The position numbers and the translations under genes are program-made. Below, piece by piece: positions 8,873 through 18,563 of a stretch of DNA of 21,465 nucleotides; the stretch's first letter is position 1, and each line of letters starts with the position of its first letter. Source of the DNA: Chara braunii. Lineage: Eukaryota > Streptophyta > Charophyceae > Charales > Characeae. The notes under the pieces were generated by a model. The model saw nothing but the letters and a program-made list of their open reading frames with translations. It searched no databases and was not told the DNA's origin. Location of the stretch: the NCBI GenBank assembly GCA_003427395.1, contig BFEA01000442.1:580546-602010 (forward strand). Reading direction: 5' to 3'.

Positions 8873-9058
8873 AATCAACTACTACGTGGAAAGCGGGTCC
8901 AGCATCCCATACCCGTTTTCCAGCAGGTGATGCTCCCCACCAACAGATGGAGCCTCTCCCCAGGTGCTAGCAATGTCTGCGCTAAACAGCATCGCTAGCA
9001 CTGGTGAGTCTGTTTTTTTTTGGGGAAAAATAAAGATAAAAAAAATCAACTACTACGT
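8873..9058 (+). mobile_element. SINE-like retroposon with 15-bp target-site duplication
   Basis: AATCAACTACTACGT stands at 8873-8887 and again, exactly, at 9044-9058. Between them is a 156-bp body ending in an A-rich tail (GGGGAAAAATAAAGATAAAAAA). This is the structure left by target-primed insertion of a short retroposon. The body starts GGAAAGCGGGTCCAGCATCCC, in which GGTCCAGCATCC loosely resembles a pol III box B, and contains a hairpin formed by GTGCTAGC (8964) and GCTAGCAC (8994). It has no ORF. The identical duplications suggest a fairly recent insertion. Confidence 0.75.
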
Positions 9059-9199
9059 TACTCTCTCGAAGCTGCCCCTCGTACTGAGGAACTATCTGAG
9101 GTGCCGTCTGCATTAGCTCAATGCGATCAATCCATCTGTCCTCCTCATCATCAGGGCACTGGGCAGTACTTCAATTTGACTCTGTAGATGATGTTGGGT

Positions 9200-10960
9200 C
9201 TTTCTCTTCGTTGTGACACCAGCCTTTACTCCACGATTCTATCAATGTCCGCATATCCATGCATGGTGGGAGCGTGCATCTTCCTTCTGCCGGCAAGTTT
9301 TGAGGGTTTTGAAGGCATCAATTTGGAATTTTGGAGGTATGAAACACAAGATAAATCTTCGGATGCGGAGGTATGTCCAGGGTAAGAAGGTCCATCTGCA
9401 TCACCACCAACATCATGCAAGGTCCGGAGTGGGGGCCACTTAGGCAGAGGTTTTCTGCAAACACCTTCGTCAACTGCGAACTCGGTCATGCTCACCCATA
9501 CCAGGTCTCCTATCAGCAGCTCAAGCACCCTCCTAGGACGGTGGAGTTCACCATACAGTTTGCTGACGAACTCCGACGAGTTATCAGGAGTATGCAAAAG
9601 GCACAACAGGCAATTGCAGGATCACCGCTCCTGCAATTGCCTGTAATGCCTTTTGCATACTCCTGATAACTTGTCGGAGTTCGTCAGCAAACTGTATGGT
9701 GAACTCCATCGTCCTAGGAGGGTGCTCGAGTTGCTGATCTGAGACCAGGAAGTCCACAGTCATGCGAGGATTCTATCTATGTTGCGGCTCAGCAGGTGTT
9801 CGCAGGGTTGCAGGGTGTGCATAACAACTGTCGTAAACGCCTGCTACGTTGACGAAGTGGAAGTCCCAGTCGATTCCATCAGGCAATATCAGACGCCACA
9901 GGACTTTTTGTACGGTCATGTTCATCCGCTCGGTCTAACCATCACTCTCCAGGTGGTGGGCTGAACTGGTATCGAGTTTGGTGTTGACGATTTCCATCAG
10001 ATTGTTGCATAATTCACTCATGAATCGCGCGTCTCTGTTCAATCGAGGAAAATCCAGAAGCCCATGTCCGACTATTAGTGAAGAGGCGAGCAATCTCCTC
10101 TATTGTGGCAGACTTCTCTAAGTTCACGAGTATCAACCTCATGAACTGGTTAGAGCGTCATTCTTCCGCTTGGTCTTCGGAAAAAAAAACATGAAGTCAT
10201 TAGAGATGGATTTGTCTAGTTTGTCAGGGGTTGGGAGTGGCTTCAGAAGATCATATGCCCTTTGTCCTTTTCGCTTTGCCCATTGACAAATAGTCCAACT
10301 CTTCACGTACTCAACGACATCCTTTCTCATCGTGGGTCCATCAAGCCGCTTCAAAAGTCGCAGCCTCGCAGGTACGATTTCTTTAAGCCAAAGTGGCCTT
10401 AAGCATCATGACATTCTCCTAACACATCATGATCTAGCCGCAGTTGTCTGTCCATCGGAACACAAAGTCGCATCACCCCTCTGCTCTCTAGTACGTAGAC
10501 GGAGAGCAGTCCCGTCTGCATAGGATAATCGGGAATGCGATTAGGGTCTGCTTCAAAATTTGCAATTACGGGCTATAGGCAGGGTCTTCGGAGTATGTTG
10601 TTGCGATCCTGTCCACCAGCTTATCACTCGTATTCATTTGTGACAGGATTGCTACAAAATGATATTGTTGTCGAGATAATGCAGCGGCCACCCGATTGTG
10701 CCTACTCTTCTATAGCTTCGAGTGGAAATCATATTTTTTTATGGTATTGGCATCCTGTACTCTGTAGTCCATGGGCCTTCTCGACTCACCTGCCTTCTTA
10801 GGAACGAACAATACAGGTGCGCACCATACGGCGATGAGCTAGGCTTTATCCACCCCTTCTCTGTTAGTTCATCGAACTGTTTCCTCGTCCCAACGTTTTA
10901 GGGAACACCCTGTATTCAAAAGACTTTATAGCTGTCCAGATCCAGGGCTCTCCTTCCTCT
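9200..10960 (-). mobile_element. Ty3/gypsy retrotransposon pol remnant, internally deleted
   Basis: Read from high to low coordinates on the minus strand. First comes the start of the reverse transcriptase (FDELTEKGWIKPSSSPYGA near 10870-10815, then a shift and SRRPMDYR). The rest of RT and RNase H is missing or unrecognisable. Then comes the pre-integrase region (SRGVMRLCVP, RQLRLDHDVLGECHDA, GHFGLKK near 10490-10385), and the integrase zinc finger and core start (PTMRKDVVEYVKSW, CQWAK, KPLPTPDK, ISNDF) at 10340-10185. The core's last Glu region (HHLESDG, stop, TERMN) is near 9950-9920, and the C-terminal GDLVWVS and RKPLPKWPP motifs near 9500-9430. Many stops and frameshifts make it dead. 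An inverted copy of one segment is embedded at 9501-9749. No LTRs identified. Confidence 0.85.
9501..9749. repeat. 120-bp inverted repeat inside the gypsy integrase
   Basis: Arms 9501-9620 and 9630-9749 are reverse complements with about nine mismatches by eye, around a 9-bp centre. The right arm reads on the minus strand in the normal integrase order (FADELRQVIRSMQKALQA); the left arm is the inverted copy, placed before GDLVWVS. Confidence 0.92.
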
Positions 10961-11460
10961 TGTCCCGGAATTGGCGTCTATCTCCTTGGGCCACAAGTTG
11001 GAAAGTGGTGTCCACATCCGTCGGTGAGACGATAATTGTTCCAACCTCTTCCTTCTTGAGGGAAGTAGCCGCCTTTGCCATAGCTCCTCCACCCTGTTGG
11101 ACGACATATTAGTGCCTTCCTCTCCCCTGGACTACAGGGTCATAGCCATCTCTACCCCCTTCCTAGCCTCCACGACCCTGGCCTCTCCCTTGTCCTTCCT
11201 TGCGTGGCACCACAGTTGCATAGTCCCTTCCTTGGCCCATTTGGCCGCCATCTTCGTCACTGCACCACTTTATCTACGAATATGGTAGCTCCTCTTCGAG
11301 TCCTCTATTCCTCCTTCCTCACCGGCAATTGCCAGTTCATCTCTTTCCCTCGAATATTAACACGGATGGTTTTCCGGGAACTTTCCCTCAGAACTTGAAA
11401 GTTCTAACCCTTCTCTAGGTCTCAGACGAAGCGATAGTCGTAACACTTCCAGCAGGTGTC
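10961..11460. other. Unrecognised sequence between gypsy and LINE scraps
   Basis: Probably further upstream parts of the same gypsy element on the minus strand, judging by its position before RT, but no protease or gag motif could be seen. Plus-strand frames are short and without domains. Confidence 0.4.
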
Positions 11461-11464
11461 TTTT

Positions 11465-11488
11465 CAAAAAGAAGAAGAAGAAGAAGAA
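11465..11488. repeat. (GAA)n tract
   Basis: Eight GAA/AAG triplets next to the 5' edge of the LINE scrap. Confidence 0.9.
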
Positions 11489-11529
11489 GTGATAGATAGT
11501 TAGCCTGTTGTAGGAAGCCGACATGTTCG

Positions 11530-11800
11530 AGTGCATGCCTAGAGAATTCTTGATATTAAACCACCAAAACACAGCCCTCGTTTTTGTCAATTTTGAAAAA
11601 GCCTACGATCATGTGGACTGGCTTTTTTTTTATAAGAGTCTGGAAAAAATGAACTTCGGGCCGGTCTTCCGTAGGTGGATGCACATCCTTCATCACAAGG
11701 GTGCGAAGCTAATGCATTGGGTCATACTTATCAAGAATTTTGGGCCGGTCTTCCATAGGAAGCTGGCCTGTTCTAATGCATGCCTAGAGAATTCTTGATA
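11530..11800 (+). mobile_element. LINE reverse-transcriptase scrap (motif A region)
   Basis: A plus-strand frame opening at 11523 carries ALVFVNFEKAYDHVDWLFFY, the classic motif A of LINE reverse transcriptase with its catalytic Asp changed to Asn (DFEKAYD is usual, NFEKAYD here). It then reads LEKMNFGPVFRRWMHILHHK. It stops at about 11798 after internal duplication. No other RT motif accompanies it. Confidence 0.8.
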
Positions 11801-11822
11801 AGTATGACCCAGCGCATTAGCT
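11533..11822. repeat. Interleaved direct and inverted repeats in the LINE scrap
   Basis: GCATGCCTAGAGAATTCTTG occurs at 11533 and 11778. GGGCCGGTCTTCC.TAGG occurs at 11658 and 11743. The segment 11707-11739 (AGCTAATGC.TTGGGTCATAC onward) is inverted at 11790-11822. Together they show a small local rearrangement. Confidence 0.85.
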
Positions 11823-12371
11823 GCGCGTATAGATCGGATATGAGGGTCTCAGGCAGGCAGGGGTAATGCTAAATGGTTCAAGATCTACACCTGCATCACA
11901 CCGTGATCCTCAACTTGGAGGTATTCACCCATGATTATTGCCTTAAAGGCAGAGACACTCTTCCACTGCCTGCATTTTTCTATGTTCAGAATGTTGTGTT
12001 CTGTCCTCCTGGTCTTTGTTTTTGTCTTCAAAACGGTCATTTAAACCACCACTGGCCCTTCCCTCAGACAATGGTAATAGAAACATATTTTCAAGCCGGC
12101 GCACAGTTCTTGCCCAGGTTTGTCTGTAGGTGTGGTGGGGCATTGGGAATGGCCCCTGGGACCTTTGCCACTCGGTGGAGGTGGTCGCGCGGTGTCACGC
12201 TGTGGGACACAATGGCAGTTTTCCGTACCACTCTGGTCGCGTTCGCAACAAGCTGACCTATTCCTTGCCTCTACAAAAGTCAAAACCATTAGGACGTGGC
12301 GCTGCTCATCATGGCAGTCTGCCGTATTGGACAGGGAGACGGAGGTTCAATTATATTATACCGAACACACT
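11823..12371. other. Intron sequence, no gene recognised
   Basis: Overlapping open frames at 11873-12256 on the plus strand and 12041-12289 on the minus strand lack recognisable motifs. The shared openness on both strands points to chance. Confidence 0.5.
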
Positions 12372-12515
12372 GGGCTTCTCTCCAATACACAACATTCTAC
12401 ATGCATTTGGATGCTTTCTCGACCGGATTCAACCAAGATGTTTGACGCGTCTGAATGTGTGTGGTCAAGAAAGCATCCAAATAGATGTCGAGTGTTGAGC
12501 AGAGAAGTGAGGCCC
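12372..12515. repeat. Imperfect inverted repeat, arms about 60 bp
   Basis: CATTTGGATGCTTTCTCGACC in the left arm (from 12403) faces GGTCAAGAAAGCATCCAAAT (12463-12482). Flanks remain alignable out to GGGCTTCTCT (12372) and AGAGAAGTGAGGCCC (12501-12515). It could be a foldback element or a fragment of a terminal inverted repeat element. Confidence 0.8.
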
Positions 12516-13172
12516 ATTGGGCCACCACTGATAGTTAGACAAATGCAACATCCGTGATGACACTGGAGGGAGGAGGGGGGGGGGAGGGGGAGTGTTTTTT
12601 TTTTCAGCGGGGATGTATGTGTCCCTACTAATGGTGTTCGGGGAATATATGTGGTATCGTCCACAGCTCACTTCTAAAGGACGCCCTGCGGGGGGCCCTC
12701 GCAGGAGGACACACAGCTGTGAGGGGGAGGTAATTGAATCAATTCTCACCCGCATCCCCCCATCATTACAGTGACAAACATCTGAGGAATTATATTTCAT
12801 GATTATTGCCAGTGGCCTGGGGCCAAATCCCACCAGCCACCATTTAGTTCAAAAAACCCAACCCTGTAACACACATTTCTACACTAACAAACAGTTTTTC
12901 TCCCTATTTTAACAAAATGCGACAAAGTTATGGACAAACAGGCTTTCTCCCTATTTTCGACAACGTAATTCAGAGAAACAAAACGCATCTGGCACAGTCA
13001 GACTGAATTTCTCCATGGTAAGGGTACAGGAGGTCACCTTTGTAAAAGGAACATTGACAATGTGCACGGCCAAATGCGTTCACTGCCCAAAGAAGGAACT
13101 CAGTTTTCAGCCAGAGAGTCCAACTCAGCTGTCAGAATTCCTCCAATTCAGGACGTGAGTCAGGTTACTCGG
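12516..13172. other. Intron sequence; G-rich patch and short repeats
   Basis: A G-rich run lies at 12563-12591 followed by a T run at 12595-12604. TTTCTCCCTATTTT occurs at 12896 and 12949. No coding similarity recognised. Confidence 0.5.

Positions 13173-13222
<50 letters not shown>
13173..13222. repeat. A50 homopolymer
   Basis: About 50 consecutive A. It lies directly before LINE remnant A and could be the poly(A) tail of an upstream retroposon on the plus strand, although no body was recognised upstream. Its true length is uncertain. Confidence 0.9.
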
Positions 13223-13223
<1 letters not shown>

Positions 13224-13224
<1 letters not shown>

Positions 13225-14412
13225 CTACCCTATCCTCGGTAGGATACTTTTCTGTAAGGTAGTTTTCTCAATGGAAAGAGTTTTCCCGCCCAAATCAAAA
13301 GGGCCAAAGCAAGAGTTGGAAGCAGTGGTCAGATTGACAGAAAACCTCGTTGCCCGGCCGATCAATGCAGCTGGAAGAAGCACTGGACACGGCCAAATAG
13401 AGGCTAGCCGACTGGAAGACATGGAAGGAGGCAGGCATACACCTACGGGCACGAGTCAAAGAGTTGGAACAGGGCGAGAAGATGATGAAATACTTCTTCC
13501 AAAAAAATATATCCAACACCCGGTACGAATTTATCGACCTCCTGCCCACTGGTCACACAGACACTTCAGACCCGGACCTCATGCTATCGGCGGCAGCAGA
13601 CTTTTACAGGGAACTCTACACCTCCAGGGAGAACCAGCTTCCACAAGCATCCGTCAGGGAGGCCAGACACAAGTTATGAACCATCTAGACAAGACTTTGT
13701 CACAAGAACACAGCGAAGAATTGGACAAACCACTCACTCAAGCAGAAGTGGGAGAAGCGCTGCACTTACTCAACCGAATAAGACGCCAAGCCGAGATGGT
13801 CTTTCCAACGTGAAGGAGTTTTGGCAAACCTTTTGGCCAGTGTTTGAACAGGAGTACATGTCCTTCCTCAACAAAGCGGAGAGAGAGAGGAAGGGCTGGG
13901 AAAATATATAAGCACGAGAGTTGTCACGTTACTGTACAGAAAAGGCGATACAACAAACATCGAGAACTACAACCGATTACGCTGTTGAGCGTCGTATACA
14001 GAGTCCCGACCAAACTTTTGGCCAACCGCCTCAGCAGGATCACGAGCCACTGCTTTCACATCGATTAAAACGGATTCATCCGAGGAAGGTTCGTTCTCTA
14101 CAACGTCATGACACTGGCAAAGTTGGCCCGCTACATTAAAGACGAGCGACTCATGACACTGACAAAGTCGGTCCGCTACATTAAAGACAAACGACTCAAC
14201 GCAACTATCCTATTCTTCAACTTTGAAAAGGCCAATGACCAAGTCAATTGGAACTTCCAGCAGCAATGTATAGAGCGGATGGGGGTGGGACCCAACTTCT
14301 GAAGATGGGTCATAGCACGGTACAACGATGCTCACAGTCAAATGCAAGTGATGGGTTCCTCTCCACCCCCTTCAAAATGACACGCTCGGTTCGTCAAGGC
14401 GTTGTTTGGGAT
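13224..14412 (+). mobile_element. LINE remnant A: linker and N-terminal reverse transcriptase, frameshifted
   Basis: Plus-strand frames that must be read in several phases. 13464-13679 carries EKMMKYFFQKNIS and AAADFYRELYTS, the typical region between endonuclease and reverse transcriptase. 13680-13813 carries LDKPLTQAEVGEALHLLN. 13930-14068 carries ENYN and ITLLSVVYRVPTKLLANRLS (RT finger motif), and 14190-14290 motif A as LFFNFEKANDQVNW. A VRQG string near 14395 ends the similarity. There are stops and shifts throughout and no YADD box. The sequence changes to a different LINE family at about 14410. Confidence 0.85.
14108..14197 (+). repeat. 45-bp in-frame tandem duplication in LINE A
   Basis: 14108-14152 and 14153-14197 are near-identical and encode MTLAKLARYIKDERL then MTLTKSVRYIKDKRL, just before RT motif A. 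The duplication preserves the frame. Confidence 0.92.
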
Positions 14413-17400
14413 TACTGGCATACTACTACGGATAAAATGATAAACATGATTCCTACACGACTTGGTTCAATAATGGGTTAGCCTTTATGACCAGAAGTTG
14501 TAATGAATTTTCTAAATTACAACCAAAAAATTGTTTTCTCCAAGAAATGAACATCCTAGAAAAAATCCTTAATTGTGAACTTAATGATCAACCACAGAAT
14601 CATACTTACTCAGTTGACATTCAGGAGCTTAGGAATCAACTTCTATCCTTTGCTCAACGCCGTTGGCAAGGAATCAACTTCTATCCTTCTACAGGGAACT
14701 CTACACCTCCTGGGAGAACCAGCTTCCACAAGCTTGTGTTAGGTCACGACGTACAACTATTGAGGGACTGCAAAATCCTATTGAATCTTTAGAACCATCT
14801 ATTTCAATATCATCGGCAAGAAGTCTAAAAATCGCCAATGATTTTCATAAAAAATGTTTCACCTCATCAAAAAATATGGAAGAGATAGAGGAAGATGACG
14901 CAGCTATACGAAATTTCCTCACACCCTTAACCCAGACACTTACTCAAGAGCAAAGAGAACATTTGGAGAGACTATTAACATTGGTGGAATCATGGACAGC
15001 GTTATTGCAGATGGATGTGGATAAAACCCCTGGTATTGATAGGTTTCCCAAAGAATTTTGCAAAATCATGTGGCCAACTTTCTCATCAGACTTGTTGCAA
15101 TTCTTCGAATCGATTTATGAGTCGGGACAAATGGGGAAACTTGCGAGTCAGGGGATTTTCACTCTTTTACACAAAAAGGGGGTTAAAACAAATGTAAAAA
15201 ATTATAGACCCATAACTTTACTTACTGTGGTTGATAAAATATTGGTTAAAACCTTGGCTAATCATATGATTCCGGTAATGCCAGATATTATTCATCCCTC
15301 ACAAACTGGATTTATAAATGGCAGAAACATTCAGGATAATATTCTTCTAATTAATGAGATGATTAAGCTCTCTTGCCAATCAAAATAGAATGTTCCCTTC
15401 ATTTTCATTGACTTTGAAAAAACCTATGATCATATAAATTGAAGTTTTTTTTTATGTCTGTCCGACTAAAATGATTTTTTGTTGAGACTCAAGAAAATGG
15501 GGGCAGATTCTTCATACAAATGTCACAACGAGGATTCAAGTTAATGGGCTCCTTTCTTCGAAAATTAGATTACAAAGATCGGTAAGGTAAGAAGATCCTT
15601 TAGCCCCTTTTCTGTTTCTTATCATAATGAAAGCTTTAGGGGTCAATCTCAGAACTAATCGTAATTTGAAACGTTTGCATATTTCAGGTATCCTAGAAGA
15701 CGCTATCCCCATTAGCTCAATGTTTGTTGATGATCTCACAATAATGTTAGAAACATCTTTATCAAACATGGAGGAGATCCAAAGCCTAATGTGTAAATTC
15801 ACACAAGTCTCTAACATGTTGGTTAACTGGGGCAAAAAGACTCAAGGGTGTTGAATTCATTCCAACAGTGACCGTCCTCCAGAGCTTCCAAAAATTTCAA
15901 TGGTTACTGTTAGAAGCCCCGGTATACATCTTAGGAGTGTCACTTACAGCATTAGGTAAACCTGCTACCATGAAGAATGGATATGCAAACCAACATTAGA
16001 AAAATTGAATCAATGGAAAAATCAACACACTTCCATTTTTGGAAGCGCACTCATTATTAATAATGTGGTCATAGCTTCCAACTGATAGAAATCAGCCCTC
16101 TGGTCTTATACATCAAGCACGAACAAAAATCCTTCAACGACAAGTCACAACATTCTTATGGAAAAGGAATGACGAGTAAGACAAGGTAATTCCAAGGGTG
16201 GCTTGGCTTTTTATAATCCAACAAAAAACAAAGGGGGGTCTGAGAATCCTAGATCCTACGCTTTAATATCAAACCTTATTCATCCAATGGATAAAAAAAT
16301 GATCTTATCCACTGAGAAATCATGGCAGGGAATGGTGTTGGAACAAATTTGTAGCCTCGCCCCCTTATTTGATGAGAGTATTCACCCTCTTCAATGGATT
16401 GAGGATCGATTATGGTCCATCCCAAGTGCTCACACGCACTCTAGAGAAAAAGAGGATCAGGGTAGAGCTATAAGTGATCTGATTATGGACAATTTACGGA
16501 TAACGATAATGGAATATTGGTGTCGCCTACCATTATCTAACAAACCTTTTCCTGACCGCCATGAGGAGATACATCGTCAGTCGCTTCTTGGCAATCCATG
16601 GATCACGAATGCAAATGGTTGCATCTACAACAGTTCAACCTCAGTGGGTCAAACAAAGAATTAGCAGAATTAAAGACTTATAGGATCCAAGTTCGAAAGA
16701 CGGGAAAACGACAGAACAATTGAGACATACACTTCGATATGCTCACCATCTCAATCAGAACCTGGATCAAATTATTTTCTTCATACCCTTGGTTTGGGTA
16801 AGAACTCTAAGAAAAAGGTCTAAGTTTAAGGAGGGAGATTGGGTGGTGGGTTCCAGCCAAATGGTCAGGGGATGGTGGGTCAAGTGGTGCACAATCTCCC
16901 ACAAGGCTCTCTATAAATATCTTCAAAATGAACAGAGATCATTTTTTGACTCGGTTTCCTTTAGATCCAGTTCTTTTTTTTTCCCTTTTCCATACCTCTA
17001 CCGAGTTAGAGTCCTTTTTATCTCCGCTATAAAGGGATGGAGAGTCTTTCATCCAGAGTTTCCTATCCCTGAACTCCCGATAGATCCAGAAGAATGGGTT
17101 TGGCAAACTAGCATGAGAGGTAGCCCAATGACCCCATAGTCAATCACGGTAAAAACGACTTACAAACTGCTACGACCAGAGGTGGACATTGCAGCAATTT
17201 CGCAGAAGAGATGGTCTAGGCACTTAAATTTAAACATAAATCTACTCAAGAAAATAATTCTTTTCTTAAATATAAGACAAAGACCAACTAAATTTGCCTC
17301 ATTGCAGTGGCAAATTGCATATTGCATTAATGATTGGATTATTGATCACTCTTCCTTGGAACAGAGAGGTCTAGCCTCCCCATGGTGCAATTTTTGTCTG

Positions 17401-17470
17401 CCTACGTCCCCAGGGAGAGAATGTAGAGAAACCATTGAGCACATTTTATGCAATGCCCTGGTTCAGTACC
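14413..17470 (+). mobile_element. LINE remnant B: near-complete ORF2 from linker to zinc knuckle
   Basis: A longer, AT-richer LINE of a family different from A. In order: the endonuclease-to-RT linker from about 14440; RT fingers and palm in the 14663-15388 frame; motif A as FIDFEKTYDHIN with a stop at 15438; catalytic box as FVDDL (15723-15737); a connecting segment with FLWK and a GGL-type motif near 16160-16240; and long C-terminal frames at 16203-16664, 16720-17139 and 17182 onward. The last contains WCNFC and ETIEHILCNAL, the C..C...H...C zf-RVT region near 17385-17460. About six stops or shifts show it is an old copy. The 5' endonuclease is absent and no poly(A) or target duplication was found. 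Confidence 0.88.
14663..15391 (+). pseudogene. Reverse-transcriptase fragment of LINE B
   Basis: The longest intact frame of the element, about 240 codons. The early part holds FYRELYTSWENQLPQA (a 50-bp block shared with LINE A), then ANDFHKKCFTS. The LTQEQREHLERLLTL segment and TPGIDRFPKEF precede the RT fingers, with NYRPITLLTVVDKILVKTLA and QTGFINGRNIQDNI being classic LINE RT motifs. It stops at 15389-15391, 16 bp before motif A, which is in another frame. It would not yield a working enzyme. Confidence 0.85.
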
Positions 17471-17479
17471 ATGGCAGCG

Positions 17480-17566
17480 ATCCGGACCTCCGGACAGGGA
17501 TCCGGACCGTCTGGTGTCCGGTTTCCGGTGTCCGGTGTCCGATGAACGTGTCCGGATCCCGGACCA
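17480..17566. repeat. TCCGG/GTCCGG short-motif cluster
   Basis: The hexamer TCCGGA or its variant GTCCGG occurs about ten times in 87 bp, several times palindromic, directly after the end of LINE B. Possibly a small satellite or the border of another element. Confidence 0.75.
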
Positions 17567-18002
17567 GATTCTTGGCCCTTTGGCCAATGGCCAAATGTTT
17601 TTTTGTTTGTCCAGGGCATTTCGTCTCGCCCAGGGCTGCCAGCCAAAAATACGAGCAAAAATTTTTTGGCCCTGAAGGGGCATTCGGCAGGGCCAGAATT
17701 TTTTCTTTTCGCCTATGGGAAGTTTTCTTCCTTCTATGTTTCTGCCCGTTTGAATGTCATCCTTGCATCGTGGCGGCTTCGTAGTGGGCACAGTCTTTGA
17801 ATTCATCATCCCGTCTTGCGAGTTCGGCCGCCCCCCCTCCCACAACAACGTTCGAGCTTGCATGCCCGCCACTACCGCCATTGTCAGAGGGAGGAAGAAG
17901 CAGGGCAACGAGGCGGCCATAGCAGGCAAGGAGCAGACACGGAGCGGGCGCAGGAGGGCTGGCAGTGGGTGCAGCAAAGGCCGCACGAGGAGCAGTGCAA
18001 GG
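17567..18002. other. Intron sequence, no gene recognised
   Basis: Includes a GGCC/TTGGCCAATGGCCAAA patch at 17573-17598 with local palindromes, and T-rich runs. Long frames on both strands run into the CT repeat or the adapter and are not credible. Confidence 0.5.

Positions 18003-18053
<51 letters not shown>
18003..18053. repeat. (CT)n microsatellite abutting the third adapter junction
   Basis: CT repeat of about 50 bp ending exactly at the mosaic-end sequence. A microsatellite next to an adapter palindrome is a likely misassembly point. Confidence 0.95.
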
Positions 18054-18055
<2 letters not shown>

Positions 18056-18088
18056 GTCTCTTATACACATCTAGATGTGTATAAGAGA
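18054..18088. other. Tn5/Nextera mate-pair junction adapter, last 3 bases missing (artefact)
   Basis: Third junction, 35 of 38 bp: it begins CTGTCTCTTATACACATCT directly after a CT microsatellite and breaks off at ATAAGAGA, continuing into AATGTGCAG. It lies in the LON1 intron, 475 bp before the catalytic exon. Confidence 0.95.
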
Positions 18089-18339
18089 AATGTGCAGATA
18101 CTGTACACAGGTAAGCTGAGGTCAAGGGATCGACCCCTGGGATCTGCATCGGCTACTGCCAAAGGTGAAAACTGTTTCACTGGAGCAGGATTACCTTCTA
18201 ACATTGTCCTATCCAATAGGATTTGGGGCGTTGAAGTTTGAACCCTTGATCAGTTTGTAAACAGCCGCACGTGTGTGTCATTCATCCAGCAGTTAAGTAC
18301 AGGATCTGGGCACTGGCTTGACTTTATGAAAACTTCGCT

Positions 18340-18373
18340 CCGAAAGCACACTGGTGACTGCGCAGCTTGTATT
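18340..18373. repeat. Fragment of the 230-bp repeat at the far end of the LON1 intron
   Basis: CGAAAGCACACTGGTGACTG followed by CGCAGCTTGTAT matches GAAAGCACACTAGTGACTGCACAGCTTGTAT at 6866-6896 except for a few bases. It lies 190 bp before the next LON1 exon. Confidence 0.8.
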
Positions 18374-18563
18374 CATCCTCACAGCTGAATTTTTGTTTTG
18401 TTTTGTTTTCCCTTGTTATGGTGACAAATGAGGCCAGTGTTGGTGTTGAAAAGCTCAGGTTGTTGTTGTTCTTTGAATGTCCATTCCGAGTACGTTCTTT
18501 GCTGTAGACGGTTATGGGTTATGTCCCTGACTGAAATTTCCTTCTCAACTCTGTCCACTGCAG

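Larger units (their letters stand above)
6391..18563 (+). other. LON1 intron, about 12.2 kb, filled with repeats (apparent length unreliable)
   Basis: Bounded by GTAAGG at 6391 and a CTGTCCACTGCAG acceptor ending at 18563. It is phase 1 and joins two LON1 exons with no missing residue. It holds a C21 run, a 230-bp tandem array, a SINE-like insertion, gypsy and LINE remnants and several microsatellites. A Tn5 mosaic-end junction at 18054-18088 sits inside it, so the sequence either side of that point need not be adjacent in the genome and the true intron length is uncertain. I saw no other exon of LON1 inside it, and none is expected from protein continuity. Confidence 0.8.

Noticed and set aside
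8850-8880. tRNA gene suggested by GCGGGTTCCAGAATC
   Set aside because: No acceptor or anticodon stem can be formed and there is no box A at the right distance.
17402-18149. Long minus-strand frames of 222 and 130 codons
   Set aside because: Both begin in the adapter or CT repeat and continue as frames without motifs; the far end is antisense to the LINE B tail.
18428-18563. Extended start of the LON1 catalytic exon at ATG 18428
   Set aside because: The 45 codons before 18564 have no Lon similarity and the AG acceptor at 18563 restores family sequence exactly.
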